Shown here: in pieces, positions 11,186 to 21,921 of the stretch
Position numbering within the stretch: the stretch's first letter is position 1
Layout of the letters: each line of letters begins with the position of its first letter
Assembly: GCA_964016985.1 (NCBI GenBank)
Contig: OZ024823.1
Span: forward strand, 108,488,476-108,552,475
Direction of reading: 5' to 3'
Length of the DNA: 64,000 nt
DNA from: Anodontia alba
Taxonomy: Eukaryota > Mollusca > Bivalvia > Lucinida > Lucinidae
Position numbers and translations under genes: made by a program
Notes under the pieces: generated by a model
What the model saw: only the letters and a program-made list of their open reading frames with translations
What the model was told of the DNA's origin: nothing
The model's database searches: none

Positions 11186-11689
11186 GTAAATACTTTTCTT
11201 TGCATAGCCTTTCGTATGGGTTGGCACAAAAAAATACAAACCCCTGATTCTGGAACCTTCCACAAAATCCATAAAGGCACTGTTGACCTTGATATGCAGA
11301 TTGGATTTTTTTTACTTCCTGAAAATATCAATAGAGCTACCATGACATTTGGTCGAAAACCACTTGGTCGAATGTATCTTTCTGTCAAATTTTTACTTTT
11401 TGTCTAACCCCATGTTTGGTCGAATTTTCGTCGAAAAAAATCATCAAATTGACATTTTGTTGACAATTTATCGAATTTTTGTCGAAAAACTGAAAGGAGC
11501 TAAAACGAAAGTAACTTACCCAAAAACATTGTACTGCACATGATTTTTGTTACCTGCTGACATCATTGGTGTGCTTGTTTGGTTCGCATATGCATTGAGG
11601 TCTTACGGAACACCCCCCCCAAAAAAAACTGAATAGAATAAAAAGAATAAAACAAATTTTATTTCCAGATCTAGTAACTCAAGTCAACT

Positions 11690-13860
11690 GAGGAGGTATG
11701 TGGCACAACTCGGCCACACCGTTGGCATCGTGAAACCTGGTGGTGGAACAAACACGTGGAAAAGGCCATCGCTGCCAAGCGGACAGCTTTCAAGGACTGG
11801 AAGGCTGGTAAAGGCACTAGGGCATCATACGATGCAGCCAAACGAAATGCCAGACATGCAGTGCACCATGCTCGTCAAGAAGCCGACAAGAAGGTCCACG
11901 AGAATATTGACCCCAAGTCTTCAGAAGTCTACCACCTTGCTAACCAGTTTAGAAGAGAGAACACTGATGTTGTTGGTGACAAACCTGTGAAGAATGATGC
12001 AGGAGAGATGTCAATGATGGAAGACTCAAAGCAGAAGGCCTGGCTGGAGCACTTCCAAAGGCTTCTCAATTGAGTTCGACTGGGACCCAGACCACCTGTC
12101 ATATCAATCACCAGTGGAAGGCCCGCCCATCCCAATCACCATTGATATGGTTAAGAAGGCTATCTCGCAGATGAAGGCAGGCAAAGCACTGGGCCCATCA
12201 GGCATAGCGGTGGAGATGATAAGAGCGGCCAGTGACATGGGCGCCTCCATGATCCATGACCTCGCATTTGCAATCATTCGTGATGGCAAGGTGCCCTCTG
12301 ACTGGGAGCAGAGTTTCATTGTCTGCCTCTACAAGGGAAAAGGGGACGCATTGGAAAGGGGCAACTACCGCGGTCTCAAGCTGACAGAGCAGGTTATGAA
12401 AATCCTGGAGAGGATTGTGGACAGCCTCATCAGACAGTTGGTGTCAATCAACGATTCCCAGTTTGGCTTCGTCCCAGGCAGAGGCACTATAGACGCAATC
12501 TTTGTTGTCAGGCAGCTGCAAGAGAAGTATCTAGCTGCCAATTAGAGACTCTACATGGCTTTCGTAGACCTGGAGAAGGCATTTGATCGAGTACCTCGGA
12601 AGGTCATCTGGTGGGCGCTGAGAAAACTTGGTGTGGAGGAGTGGATTGTGCGACTGGTGCAGGGGATGTATGCAAATGCATGGAGCCATGTCCGTGTTGG
12701 TGAGGGGTACAGTGAAGAGTTTGAAGTGAAGGTTGGTGTTCACCAAGGATCAGTACTCAGCCCACAGCTCTTCATCATTGTGCTTGAAGCCTTATCATGA
12801 GAGTTCCGCTGTGGGGTCCCCTGGGAGGACCTCTATGCCAATGACCTTGTTATCATCGCTGAATCGCTTGAGGAATGTGTCAGGAGGCTCTTGACTTGGA
12901 AAGAAGCAATGGAGAAGAAAGGACTGAGAGTAAATGCAGGAAAGACAAAGATCATGATCTGCGGTACGGGACTGGACCTCCTGCAGAGTTCGGGCGAGTT
13001 TCCATGTGCTGTCTGTCGCACTGGAGTGGGCAGCAACAGTATCTTCTGCAAGAAATGCAGTGGGCTCAAGCGCTTGAAAAAGGACCCTGACTATAGATGT
13101 ACACGGTGCCAGGGAATTGCACGCCCCTTAGATGGCAGACCACAGAAGGAAGTCCAGGTCGGACCTGACAAGCTTGAGGTGGTAGCTTCCTTTTTCTACC
13201 TAGGAGACATGCTCTCAGCAGCAGGTGGCTGTGAACTTTCAACCACAACACGTGTGAAAACCGCCTGGAAGAAGTTCAAGGATCTGCTACCAGTCCTCTC
13301 TTCACACCACCTCTCTTTCAAAACACATGGCCATGTGTACAGCTCTTGTGTGGGGAGCGCAATGCTCCATGCCAGCGAGACTTGGCCATTGACAAAGCCC
13401 AACCTCCAGCCTCTGCAGCGAAATGACAGGGCAATGATCAGACTGATCTGCAATGTCAGGCCGCAAGACATTGTCACCACCAGGTCCAGTGAGCTACTTG
13501 TGCGGCTTGACATTGAGGATCTGGACCTCATTCTGAAGGAGAGAAGACTTCGATGGTATGGACATGTGGAACGCTCCAGTGGTGCAATCAAGACAGCCTT
13601 TGACATGCAGGTTGATGGAAAGCGTGGGCCTGGGAGGCCCAAAATGACATGGAAGCAGCTGACAGAGAGGGATTGCAGAGGGTGGAAGCTCTCGGCTATC
13701 AACCCTATGATAGACGTACCTGGAGATCTGGTGTGAGGTCTGCCATGCGTGCAGCAAGCCAGCTATCTGGAAGGGGGCCCACTGATGTGGATGTTGCCCC
13801 TGTACCTGCACGTTAATCAAAAATCCGATTATGATATGATATGAGTAATCTAATTCTTCA
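11690..13860 (+). mobile_element. LINE-type retroelement copy 2 (5'-truncated, dead)
   Basis: A plus-strand non-LTR retroelement that begins after the endonuclease domain, so it is 5'-truncated in the manner of incomplete target-primed reverse transcription. It ends in a short repeat of ATGAT type near 13826-13843. The RT frame is described separately. It is nested in the TIR element 11349-15222 and sits between cystatin exons 1A and 1B. Confidence 0.9.
11756..13736 (+). pseudogene. Reverse transcriptase of LINE copy 2
   Basis: The reading starts in one frame (11756-12073), shifts near 12080-12114 and then stays in a second frame to 13736. RT blocks are visible in order: AGKALGPSGI, SFIVCLYKGKGD, NYRGLKL, SQFGFVPGRGT, AFVDLEKAFDRVP, VGVHQGSVLSPQLF and then DLYANDLVII. 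The last block should carry the catalytic YADD; the first Asp is Asn here. In-frame stops occur after LAAN (12543) and EALS (12798). Behind the RT lies a cysteine cluster (CAVC, FCKKC, CTRC), apparently a shortened PHD-like zinc finger, then the tail ending LRWYGHVERSSGA and RGPGRPKMTW. A frameshift, two stops and the lost Asp make it inactive. Confidence 0.9.
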
Positions 13861-15412
13861 GATCGTCATTTCAGTATGCAGTGTTCAAGCCAGGAATTTC
13901 AGTTTTGGGGCCCAGGATCCTCTACCCTCTAAAAAGTTGGGGACATTTGAAAAAATCTGGGGACAGTACAATCAGCAATCAAAATTGTATAGAAAATGTA
14001 CCTGTTGCTTTCAGATGTGGGTACATTGTATTTTGCTCCATGTAATCTGTTCTTGTAATATCTGATCAGATGTACATTCCAGGTTAACACAGGGTTGTCA
14101 ATAAGAAATGGCATAACAGGTGAACATAAGAAATCAACAGACTGGGCAGGGTGTCAAGGGCGCTGCCATTGTTTTTCTTCTTTTTTTTTTTTTTTGTTTG
14201 GGGGGTGGGGAGGATAAGTGAGCTGCCTGTCTAAGTGTTGACAATACTGTGGAGATATAGGGAATAATAATCATAACTAGATATTGTGAATAGATGTAAA
14301 AGCTGAAAATCATTTTGAATCAGTTCTTTTGAGCACTGCTTCAAATTGATGAGCTGGAAATGAAAAGTTGACAAAACTTGCTATTTGATAAAAAAAATGT
14401 GCTATTAAACAATGTTATCTTTTCTGATTTGATACCCGGTATAAATATTTTACATGCTATTAAAACTCTTATTGCCCATGCTCTTGCTAACGTAATTCTC
14501 TGTTTTATTCTATCAAAATTAGTCCCATTGTATCTTTTATGCACATATGCGTTTCAAATTGGACTCTTTTCCTATATTTTTAATAGTCCGTTTTGGTATT
14601 TCTGTTTAGTTTCGGTATTTCGGTCTGATTTCGGTAAGTCTAGTTACCCGTCATGGCAGAATTGAAAAATGACTGCCACCAACGCTAGAAATAACATCAA
14701 AAATGCATAAACTACAGGCAAAAATCATACCAGATTGTCTGTTTAAATGTATTTTCTCAATTATTTTAAAGCTCTCTTTGCATTTTAAAATAATTTCTAT
14801 GCCTGTTTATAGTGAACCGCAAGTAAAAACACCCGATCACAACGCATTTGCAGTCAATTGTAATAAATTTTCTGCGCCTGGATGGCGCAAGAACTTATTT
14901 TTTCTGCGCCAAAACATGAAAATATGCGCGAATGGCGCAGCCTGGCTTGAACACTGAATATGTGATGTTGTAGGCTCTGACAATGTTTTTGGCAAGCATT
15001 GTCCTGACATTTCCGACCTATTGATATGAAAAAAATCAAGCAAGTCGATAATAATTAGTCATGATGAGCTCGGATTATTTGCCAGATCACAGTAAAAAGC
15101 AATTCAATCAATTGTCACATTTTTTAAAAAAACAAATTCGATGAATTGTCCTATTTCAATATTTTTTTCAACCAAACGTATTCGACCGAAAGCTACATTC
15201 GACCGAGTGGGTTTCAACCTAATGACGTGCACCGATCAATAGAGAGTAAAACTAAGAAAATCACTAGACAAACAAGAGTGGAGGGAAGTTCGAGTTGGAT
15301 CAGGTGTATTAGAGGACTTGAAACATAAAATGTTATGGTATCAAGAGAAAATTTTAAGTCAGGATGAGGTAGACTAGCCTACATGTAAGTGGGATCCATT
15401 CCTACTTTCAGG

Positions 15413-15735
15413 CCTCGGTGGCTCTGTCAGATGCCTGTCTGACTTCCACTGGTGATCAGTCGCAAGTAGGATCCCCACTGGTTCTGACAACATTCTTTTG
15501 TGGAGATTGATCCATATGGATTGATCATGAAATATTTTCTGCAGCCATTCTCTCCCTTCCTCTGATTCAAAAAGGGCATTTGTCAGTTTCTAGCAAAATA
15601 ATGTGCACAAGTACTGGTTAACTGCTTTAATAGAGGACAAAGTCTGTCCAAGAAAAGTGTGTAGGTAAACTGACAGACTGGACATGACCTTAATATTGTT
15701 AACTGGGCCATTAAACTCAAAACCAGCCAACTAAC
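15413..15735 (+). mobile_element. SINE1, degraded full-length copy
   Basis: It follows the same plan as the copies at 51700 and 61314: tRNA-like head GGCCTCGGTGGCTCTGTCAG, body with TTGTGGAGATTGATC and TCTCTCCCTTCC, tail through ACTGGGCCATTAAA to a CAAATAAAAATG end. The A and B boxes are badly mutated and a small internal duplication (GATTGATCCATATGGATTGATC) is present, so it is an old copy. No clear target duplication. Confidence 0.75.
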
Positions 15736-16067
15736 CAATCCACTGCCTACCAACAAATAAAAATGATAGATGAAAATAGTGAACTCCAGTATATTGAAGG
15801 CATGAGATATATAGAGTCTATATTAGATGTACTTGCCATTTAAGTTAATGTAGTGTGACAAATAATTGTAAGTAACAATGACAATGTAGCAACTAGAGTG
15901 GACAAACATCTCCTTTTTGGCCCACATCATACATGAATAAATTGTAACATTAAATAATAATAATTGAATTGTGGTACAGAAATAATGCCTGATAAAATTA
16001 TAAAACATTGAAAAAGAAAAACAACAACTACCTCCTAAAATTTAAATGTTTATATGCTGGAACAACT

Positions 16068-16308
16068 GGGCCCAGTTGTTCAAAGCTAATGATGTTGTTA
16101 GTTAACGATTCGTTAAAATTTACATTGAGTGATACACAAATATGCTGAAATTTTTTGCTGGAAAAATGTGGGTAGCGCAGTGCAAAAGCTACTCACATTT
16201 TTTTCAGCAAAAAATATCAGAATATTGTGTATCGAATCCACTAAAACAGTTAACTAAATGACCCTTAACAAGCTCGTTAAGCTAACGACGCTTTGAACAA
16301 CCGGGCCC
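16068..16308. mobile_element. Family A hairpin element, copy 1
   Basis: The element starts GGGCCCAGTTGTTCAAAGC and ends with its complement. The inner stem AAAGCTACTCACATTTTTT is followed by CAGCAAAAAATATCAG. It is a near-complete palindrome of about 240 bases with no ORF. Other copies: 16546, 28236, 39302, 58469. The copy at 58469 interrupts a LINE, which shows that the family moves. Confidence 0.85.
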
Positions 16309-16545
16309 TGGTAGTTTAGCAGAGTTGGGAATTAAGGTACTGCAACAACATGACTAAGTGAGATAATTTGGACGATTCTTACAAACAAACAGGTGTGTTA
16401 ATTTGATATGAGTATGATATAATTTATTAATTATGAAAAATGACTTGAATTTGATTAGTGTTTAACTCTTGTAATGAAGTGATAAAAATAATATGATAAC
16501 TTCTTCTGTCTCATGGTGATTTGAGCATAGACAATATTTTGTCCA

Positions 16546-16795
16546 GGGCCCAGTTGTTCAAAGCGTCGTTAGCTTAACTACATGTAGCTCATTAAGGGTC
16601 ATTTCGTTAACTGTTTTAGCGGATTTACTATACAATATTCTGATATTTTTTGCTGAAAAAATGTGAGTAGCTTTTGCACTGCAAAAGCTACTCACATTTT
16701 TTCAGCAAAAACTTTCAGCATATTTGCCTATCACTCGATGTAAATGTTAACAAATCGTTAACTGACGACGTCGTTAGCTTTGAACAACTGGACAC
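16546..16795. mobile_element. Family A hairpin element, copy 2
   Basis: A second copy 240 bases from copy 1. The central stem TGAGTAGCTTTTGCACTGCA reads straight into its complement with almost no loop. The right end has drifted (TTTGAACAACTGGACA). Confidence 0.83.
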
Positions 16796-17337
16796 AGAAT
16801 GGATATCGGCTGTCCTGCCTCTTGTTTACTTTTTTTTCAGAATTACTGGGAACACTATTACCATGCATTAGACCAAAATTAAAAATATTCGTTGGTCATT
16901 CACCTACCCACCATTTTATTCTTGGGTAGGTACGTAGGTAGTATTTACATGTATTTTGCTTTCTGCATACAGACTCCTACCTTCATGCTTGTTACGGATT
17001 AAGTTCTTCTATGGCACTTAACTTTGCCTACATTACAGCTGTCACATGACTTACTGAAATACCTGAATACTATCTAAATACCGGAATACCCTAGAAAAAT
17101 ATAGGAATATCTATGAAGACTGAAGAAACCAATACTGGCTTTAATTAATCAAGAAATGTTATGTCAACACAGGAAAAGGGCTGTAGCTACATATACTAAA
17201 TGTACAAATAATTTGCAAATCGTCTTTGAAGTATTGTCTTTGAAAACATTGTTGATAGTCCACTAACTATACCACCGGAGTACACGTGAAAAACATGAAT
17301 AACCATTACTTTAAACAAAAACTACGTAAGACTTGTA

Positions 17338-17701
17338 TACCGTATTCGACCTAATTACCGCACTGTGCGCTTAAATTTTTCAAAAGCACTGGGGAAACTT
17401 GTGGTAAAATATCCACCTAATAAGGGCACACTTGAAAGAAAGAGCAACAGAGGCCTTCATGAGGAGCGTATTTAATGATGCTTATGCAATGTTATTTTCT
17501 GTTTTCTTTATAGAATCATATGTTGTGGATACTCGTTTGAATTGCCTCGACTTGTCGAGGCAATTCAAATGAGTACCCACAACATATGTCTTTTTCATAA
17601 AGATGTAGATAAAAGTACACTGGTTGTAATCTTTTAGATTACTAAATTGTTTGACTGTGCGCTTATAGGAGCATGTGCGGTAATTGGGTTGAATACGGTT
17701 A
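17338..17701. mobile_element. Family K hairpin element in R1
   Basis: Terminal repeats: TACCGTATTCGACCTAATTA at the left, complement-like GGTAATTGGGTTGAATACGG at the right, ends in TA. A sub-terminal CTGTGCGCTTA occurs near both ends. The centre is the palindrome GAATTGCCTCGACTTGTCGA near 17538. R1 copy 1 near 3820 provides the uninterrupted site. TA ends suggest a Tc1/mariner- or pogo-type source of transposase. Confidence 0.82.
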
Positions 17702-17806
17702 AACTAATATCAGTTGAGTGAATAAGTTGTTCCCCTATGATTTTGTCATGTCTCGGCATTTCACGGACTCTCCCAGATCATCCCATTTACTCTGAGTAAA
17801 CGCATA

Positions 17807-18159
17807 TACAGTATTCGACCTAATTACCGCACTGTGCGCTTAGGTTTTTCAGAATTACTGGGAACACTCAGTTGTGCTAAAATATGAATCTACCTACTAA
17901 GGATACACTATAAAAATTCAGAATAGGATTTATTTGATGATTATAATGCGATTTTTTTTTTCTGATTTTCTTTATAAAGGCATATGTTGTGGGTACTCAT
18001 TTGAATTGCATCGACAAGTCGATGCAATTCAAATGAGTACCCACAACATATGCCTTTATAAAGAAGTAAAGAAAAAGTACATTGGCTGTAATCTGGACTA
18101 CGGAATTTCTTGACTGTGCGCTTATAGGGGTATGTGCGGTAATTAGATCGAATACGGTA
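17807..18159. mobile_element. Second family K hairpin element in R1
   Basis: Same ends (TACAGTATTCGACCTAATTA; right end GATCGAATACGGTA) and the same sub-terminal CTGTGCGCTTA. The central palindrome has arms TGTGGGTACTCATTTGAATT meeting at GCATCGACAAGTCGATGC. R1 copy 1 is uninterrupted here (ACGCATATACTCGGAG at about 3942). Confidence 0.84.
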
Positions 18160-18771
18160 CATGTACTCGGAGAACAATCTTCAAAAGCCCAGAGGCCATA
18201 GAGGCTCATGCGAACGGTGAAGACTGATCTGACCACACGAATTCGTAGGTTGATATGAGTCTTCACTGGTCGCCCAGGTCTTATTGTCCTAAAAGAGTTT
18301 TCCAAATTTCCATGATCCCTATTCCCCCAAATAAGTTTCATTCCCTTGTTCTCTGTGGCATCTGATCTGGGTCTACATTGTAGGCATAGGCCTATCTGTC
18401 CCAATACCAGTTCTATAAATTTTTAATATGTACCAGTTTCGTATGCATTTCTGATAAGAAAAGCCTTTATACTTTAACGAACATAAGTTTGTTTTTCTCC
18501 CTAAGCGGTTTCCCGCCACAATTTCACTTAACATTACTGCTATGAGCACGTGGTTTCTTCATGCGGGGCAAGGGGAAATCTTGTTGTGTGACTGCTGCAT
18601 TTTCTGGGTATCTTAATAGTTATCATGTTCTCAATATATATACATGTATAATGTAAAAGAATAACAGTACTAATATGTATTTGTACCCTGATAAAGGGTT
18701 AGGGTTTTACTGTTTAAAGGGAGCTAATTGCATTTGCCTTGATAATGAATTTCACGTGTTGGACCTAGCAT

Positions 18772-19068
18772 TTTTTATGCCCCTGCCTGCCTTTGGCAGG
18801 AGTGGGGCATATAGCATTTTGCCATGGTGTTACATGTCACATTCGTAACCAGGTTCAAGTTTACCAGCAAGTTTAGGTGCAAATTTACGTCCGCTTTTCT
18901 CTTGCAGCTAATAACTTTTATACCTTCTGGGCTAGAAAGTTGAAACTTTGTATGGCACATACCTACATCAAGACCTTTTAATGTATAGTACCATTGCTCC
19001 AGGGTCTTGCCCTTGGGTGGGGCTAGGGGTCGGGGTGGGGGCATCCGTGTACTGTGGACACATTTCTA
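18772..19068. mobile_element. Repeat T6, short copy
   Basis: Opens with the palindromic TGCCTGCCTTTGGCAGG and TGGGGCATAT and closes with GTGGACACATTTCTAGTTT. The same ends occur at 45336-45873. The body includes TTACGTCCGC and TCTCTTGCAG blocks shared by both copies. No coding frame is supported. Confidence 0.65.
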
Positions 19069-19699
19069 GTTTTTTTATGAATCAGGGGCAGATCCAGGAT
19101 AATTTCTGAAGTGGTTCAATTTGATCAAATTTCCATACTTAACATATTCAGAGAGACAGGCCTGATCAGACCCAGATCATACACCACAGAATGCATTTTA
19201 AACCTTCACTGAAATGATCTATTTAACCAGAGAGTTGTATTCTCTCCAAGAGCTGGAGTTTACATGCCTGTCTGTCACCACAAACGGCAAAATCTGACCC
19301 TTGCATCGGAAGAAAAGATATTTTTGTTAGAACTGTATTAAATACTACAATTCTGGTCTGATTATATGAGAAACTGAATAAGAGTTTGAATTGCATAGTC
19401 CAGTTTTGGTTATCGGTTATCAAGCCAAAATGTCTGCCTTATTTCAACTGACACCCACCTTCAAAGTCACCTAAACTGACTTTCCACAACCTTTTCTGGA
19501 AGTTCCTTTTCTTTTGACAATATTGTGTTGCATGTGTGTAGATAAACAGTCATGCTGTTTGCTTCTTTAATATATTTTCTGCAAATGTTCGGCACAGTGT
19601 AGCTTTGAATGAATGCATATTTACATACATATATTATGATATTCGAGTTGTTTATGAATAAAGATATTAGTATTTGAATTTTACTAGGCATATATTACA

Positions 19700-20075
19700 T
19701 GGTACATGTACATAACAACAAAATAAATTTGAACAAGGTTATTCACTCAATTGATATAAGCTTTATACAAAAGTCTTATGTAGTTTTTGTTTAAAGTGAT
19801 GGTTATTCATGTTTTTCATGGGTGTTCCGGTAGTATCCGGCTCTGAATTAGCGGACTACTGTCTAACAATGTTTTCAAAGACAAACTTCAAAGACAATTT
19901 GCAAATTATTTTCAGTTACAATACTTTCCCTTTTCCTATGTTGACATAATATTTCTTAATTAATTAAAACCAGTAATGGTGCCTTCAGTAGGTGTCTTTT
20001 ACAGGTAATTTTGTATTTATCATGGGTATTCTGGTATTTCGATAGAGTTCTGGTATTTCGGTAAGTCGTGTGACC
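19700..20075 (-). repeat. Dispersed repeat R1, copy 3 (inverted)
   Basis: The reverse complement of the left part of R1 copies 1 and 2, including the GATAGTCCGCTAAT/ATTAGCGGACTA block and the AATACCAGAAT-type repeats that extend past the left end of copy 1. With copy 2 it forms an inverted pair about 1.1 kb apart. It also lacks the SINE pair. Confidence 0.75.
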
Positions 20076-20454
20076 CCATTACTGTTATTGGCCAAAAATT
20101 CTTGAAGCTACTTTTACCTGGGTCATTAGAAAGACCGAAAACACCTAATGACTGAAAAGCACCCAAATTCTGCATAAAAACACATGGTATTGTTTTGGGG
20201 TGGGGCGGGGGTGTAGAGAGGGTCGGTATGTTATATAAAAGTGGGGTTTGTGGGGTATAAATTGCATGGGGTTGTATACATAATTGGCAAAAGTGTAGCA
20301 GTTTTTCGGCGTAAGGCAACATACCGGCATGAAGGTAACATTATAAACGTGAGTAAAGTATCTGTATTCTGTATAAAACTGTAGAGATTTTAAAACTGCG
20401 GTTGTAAATAATAAGAAAAATGAAAGAAAAATTTGTCTTCTGCATATACATTTT

Positions 20455-20682
20455 AACCCTTAAAATGCCAAGAAAACCTGCATCTGAAAATGTCATCTGC
20501 TGAATATTCTTGCAAACTTTTCAAACCTATTTTTGCATACAGGCAAACAGTGTGGACCCTGATGAGACTGCTCCTGAAGGAGCAGTCTGATCTGGGTCCA
20601 CACTGTTTGCAAAAATGACTTTTAAAATCACAAGTAGATAACAAAGCAAGCGACAATTGTTGTGATTAGCAGTTTAAGGGTT
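20455..20682. mobile_element. Family C hairpin element (C1)
   Basis: Ends AACCCTTAAAATGCCA and TTAAGGGTT are inverted. The stem is AAACAGTGTGGACCCTGATG with ACTGCTCCTGAAGGAGCAGT at the centre. Related copies are at 27631, 37694, 55509 and 58152. Confidence 0.8.
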
Positions 20683-20804
20683 GAAATTATATTATTTTGA
20701 AGTGCAAATACAATTAGATAACAATAAAAGAGAAACACCGAGATCACAGCATTTACTCCATATTACCTACTACAAATTCAGCAGTACACAAATTAATGAT
20801 ATTT

Positions 20805-20975
20805 TACTTAATTTTGCCAGAGAACATGATTTGACATTTTATGCTCTTTGCAATTGTCTCCATGGCGATACTTTGTATGAAATGTCAAACCTGTTTTCTG
20901 GGAAAAAATAAGAAAAATGTTGCAGTATGTTGTCTGCTGAAAATTTTACCCACGGTGCTTGCACAATTAATCCCT
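20805..20975. repeat. Family E hairpin
   Basis: Arms TTTGACATTT...GCAATTGTCTCCATGG and GAAATGTCAAACCTGTTTTC. The right flank GTTGTCTGCTGAAAATTTTA is typical of the family. Degenerate loop. Confidence 0.7.
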
Positions 20976-21348
20976 ACCAAATCTGAACGTCCAGTGTTGT
21001 GTGGTCTTATCTGGACCTACATTGTTTGCTCAGGCCTGTCTGTCTGAATATTTACATGTAGTTTGAGTAATGTATGGTAATTTAACTTTCACTACTGATG
21101 TCTGAGTGAGGGTACAGCTGCTGAAAAATATGGACTTGTATATGCATCTTCATATGTATTTCTGTTACAGTTTTTGTGTTTTTTTGGTCACTAGGTGTTT
21201 TTCTCTGTCTTTCTAGTGACCACTTTTACCTAAATTTCATTTACTATGGGTGCAAGGACAATGTGCTACACACAAGAAATATGCTGAATGCTTTCATTAC
21301 TGCATTGTATACATTTGTATTTACAAAAGAGTCTGATAGCTAAGAGTC

Positions 21349-21500
21349 TCAGAGAGGATTTGTTAAGGAGATGTATTTTGTGATAATTCTGGGATTTTTT
21401 TTTTCCGTAAAAGATACATGTATGTTGTGGGTACTCACAACAAGTACCCATAACACATGCTTTATGGAGAAATTGAGTAAATTTACATAAAAATGCAGTA
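21349..21500. repeat. Family D hairpin, degraded
   Basis: TATGTTGTGGGTACTC meets CAAGTACCCATAACACATG with the usual centre deleted. Flanked by AAGAGTCTCAGAG and GGAGAAATTGAG remnants. Confidence 0.6.
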
Positions 21501-21845
21501 CATGATTTGTCAAGGATTTTCATCACAGATACATTCTTCACCAACCTTATGCTTCTCTTTAAGCTGAATGGGTACACATCCAAGGGAGGGGCAAGTAAAC
21601 TGAAAATTTTCACTTCTTCATAGTGAAGTGGGACATGTTGGACAAGTCAGGCATACATGTTGGACAAGTCAGGCATACATGTAGTATTACCAAAGTCCTG
21701 CCTTAGCGAAATTCATGATTATTACATCTGTAAGTTTGTGTCCCCCCTGGGAGTAAGTTTATTCCTTTTAGAATAGAGCCTTTTCAGAGGGAGGAAAAAT
21801 GATTTTGACAGAGATGCCACCCTTGAAAGTATATCAGTTCCCCTT

Positions 21846-21921
21846 AACCCTTATCCTGCTGAACCCAGATATACACTGCCTTTCCAAACAGTGTAGATCC
21901 AGATCAGTTGGCTTCTGAAGA
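21846..21921. mobile_element. Family B element cut at its hairpin centre
   Basis: Only the left half of a family B element is present: AACCCTTATCCTGCTGAACC through AGATCAGTTGGCTTCTGAAG. In complete copies this continues GAAGCCAACTGATCTGG. Here the match stops at the hairpin tip and the ORF-free island begins. Confidence 0.75.

Larger units (their letters stand above)
11349..15222. mobile_element. TIR element split by a LINE
   Basis: Terminal inverted repeats of about 28 bases: left 11349-11376 (TTGGTCGAAAACCACTTGGT and on), right 15193-15222 (TACATTCGACCGAGTGGGTT and on). They match with a few differences. Sub-terminal TCGAA-rich repeats lie inside both ends. No transposase was recognised. 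The middle is LINE copy 2 (about 11690-13860); 13860-15190 is unrecognised AT-rich sequence. The target duplication is unclear. It lies just 3' of cystatin exon 1A. Confidence 0.6.
17040..18590 (+). repeat. Dispersed repeat R1, copy 2
   Basis: Matches R1 copy 1 (3093-4360) through the same landmarks, and extends further left (GAATACCCTAGAAAAATATA region) to match the inverted copy 3 at 19700-20075. It lacks the tandem SINE pair of copy 1: at about 17160 the sequence runs uninterrupted from ATGTTATGTCAA to CACAGGAAAAGG. It is interrupted by two family K elements. A short ORF in the K/R1 junction region has no recognisable domain. Confidence 0.8.

Noticed and set aside
11186..11407. The 135-residue ORF continuing past the exon 1A donor
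   Set aside because: Everything after VQSQ reads as non-coding sequence, and the GT matches the donor position of exons 1B and 1C. The ORF is exon plus intron.
18775..19044. 89-residue minus-strand ORF in repeat T6
   Set aside because: The related copy at 45325 does not keep the frame.
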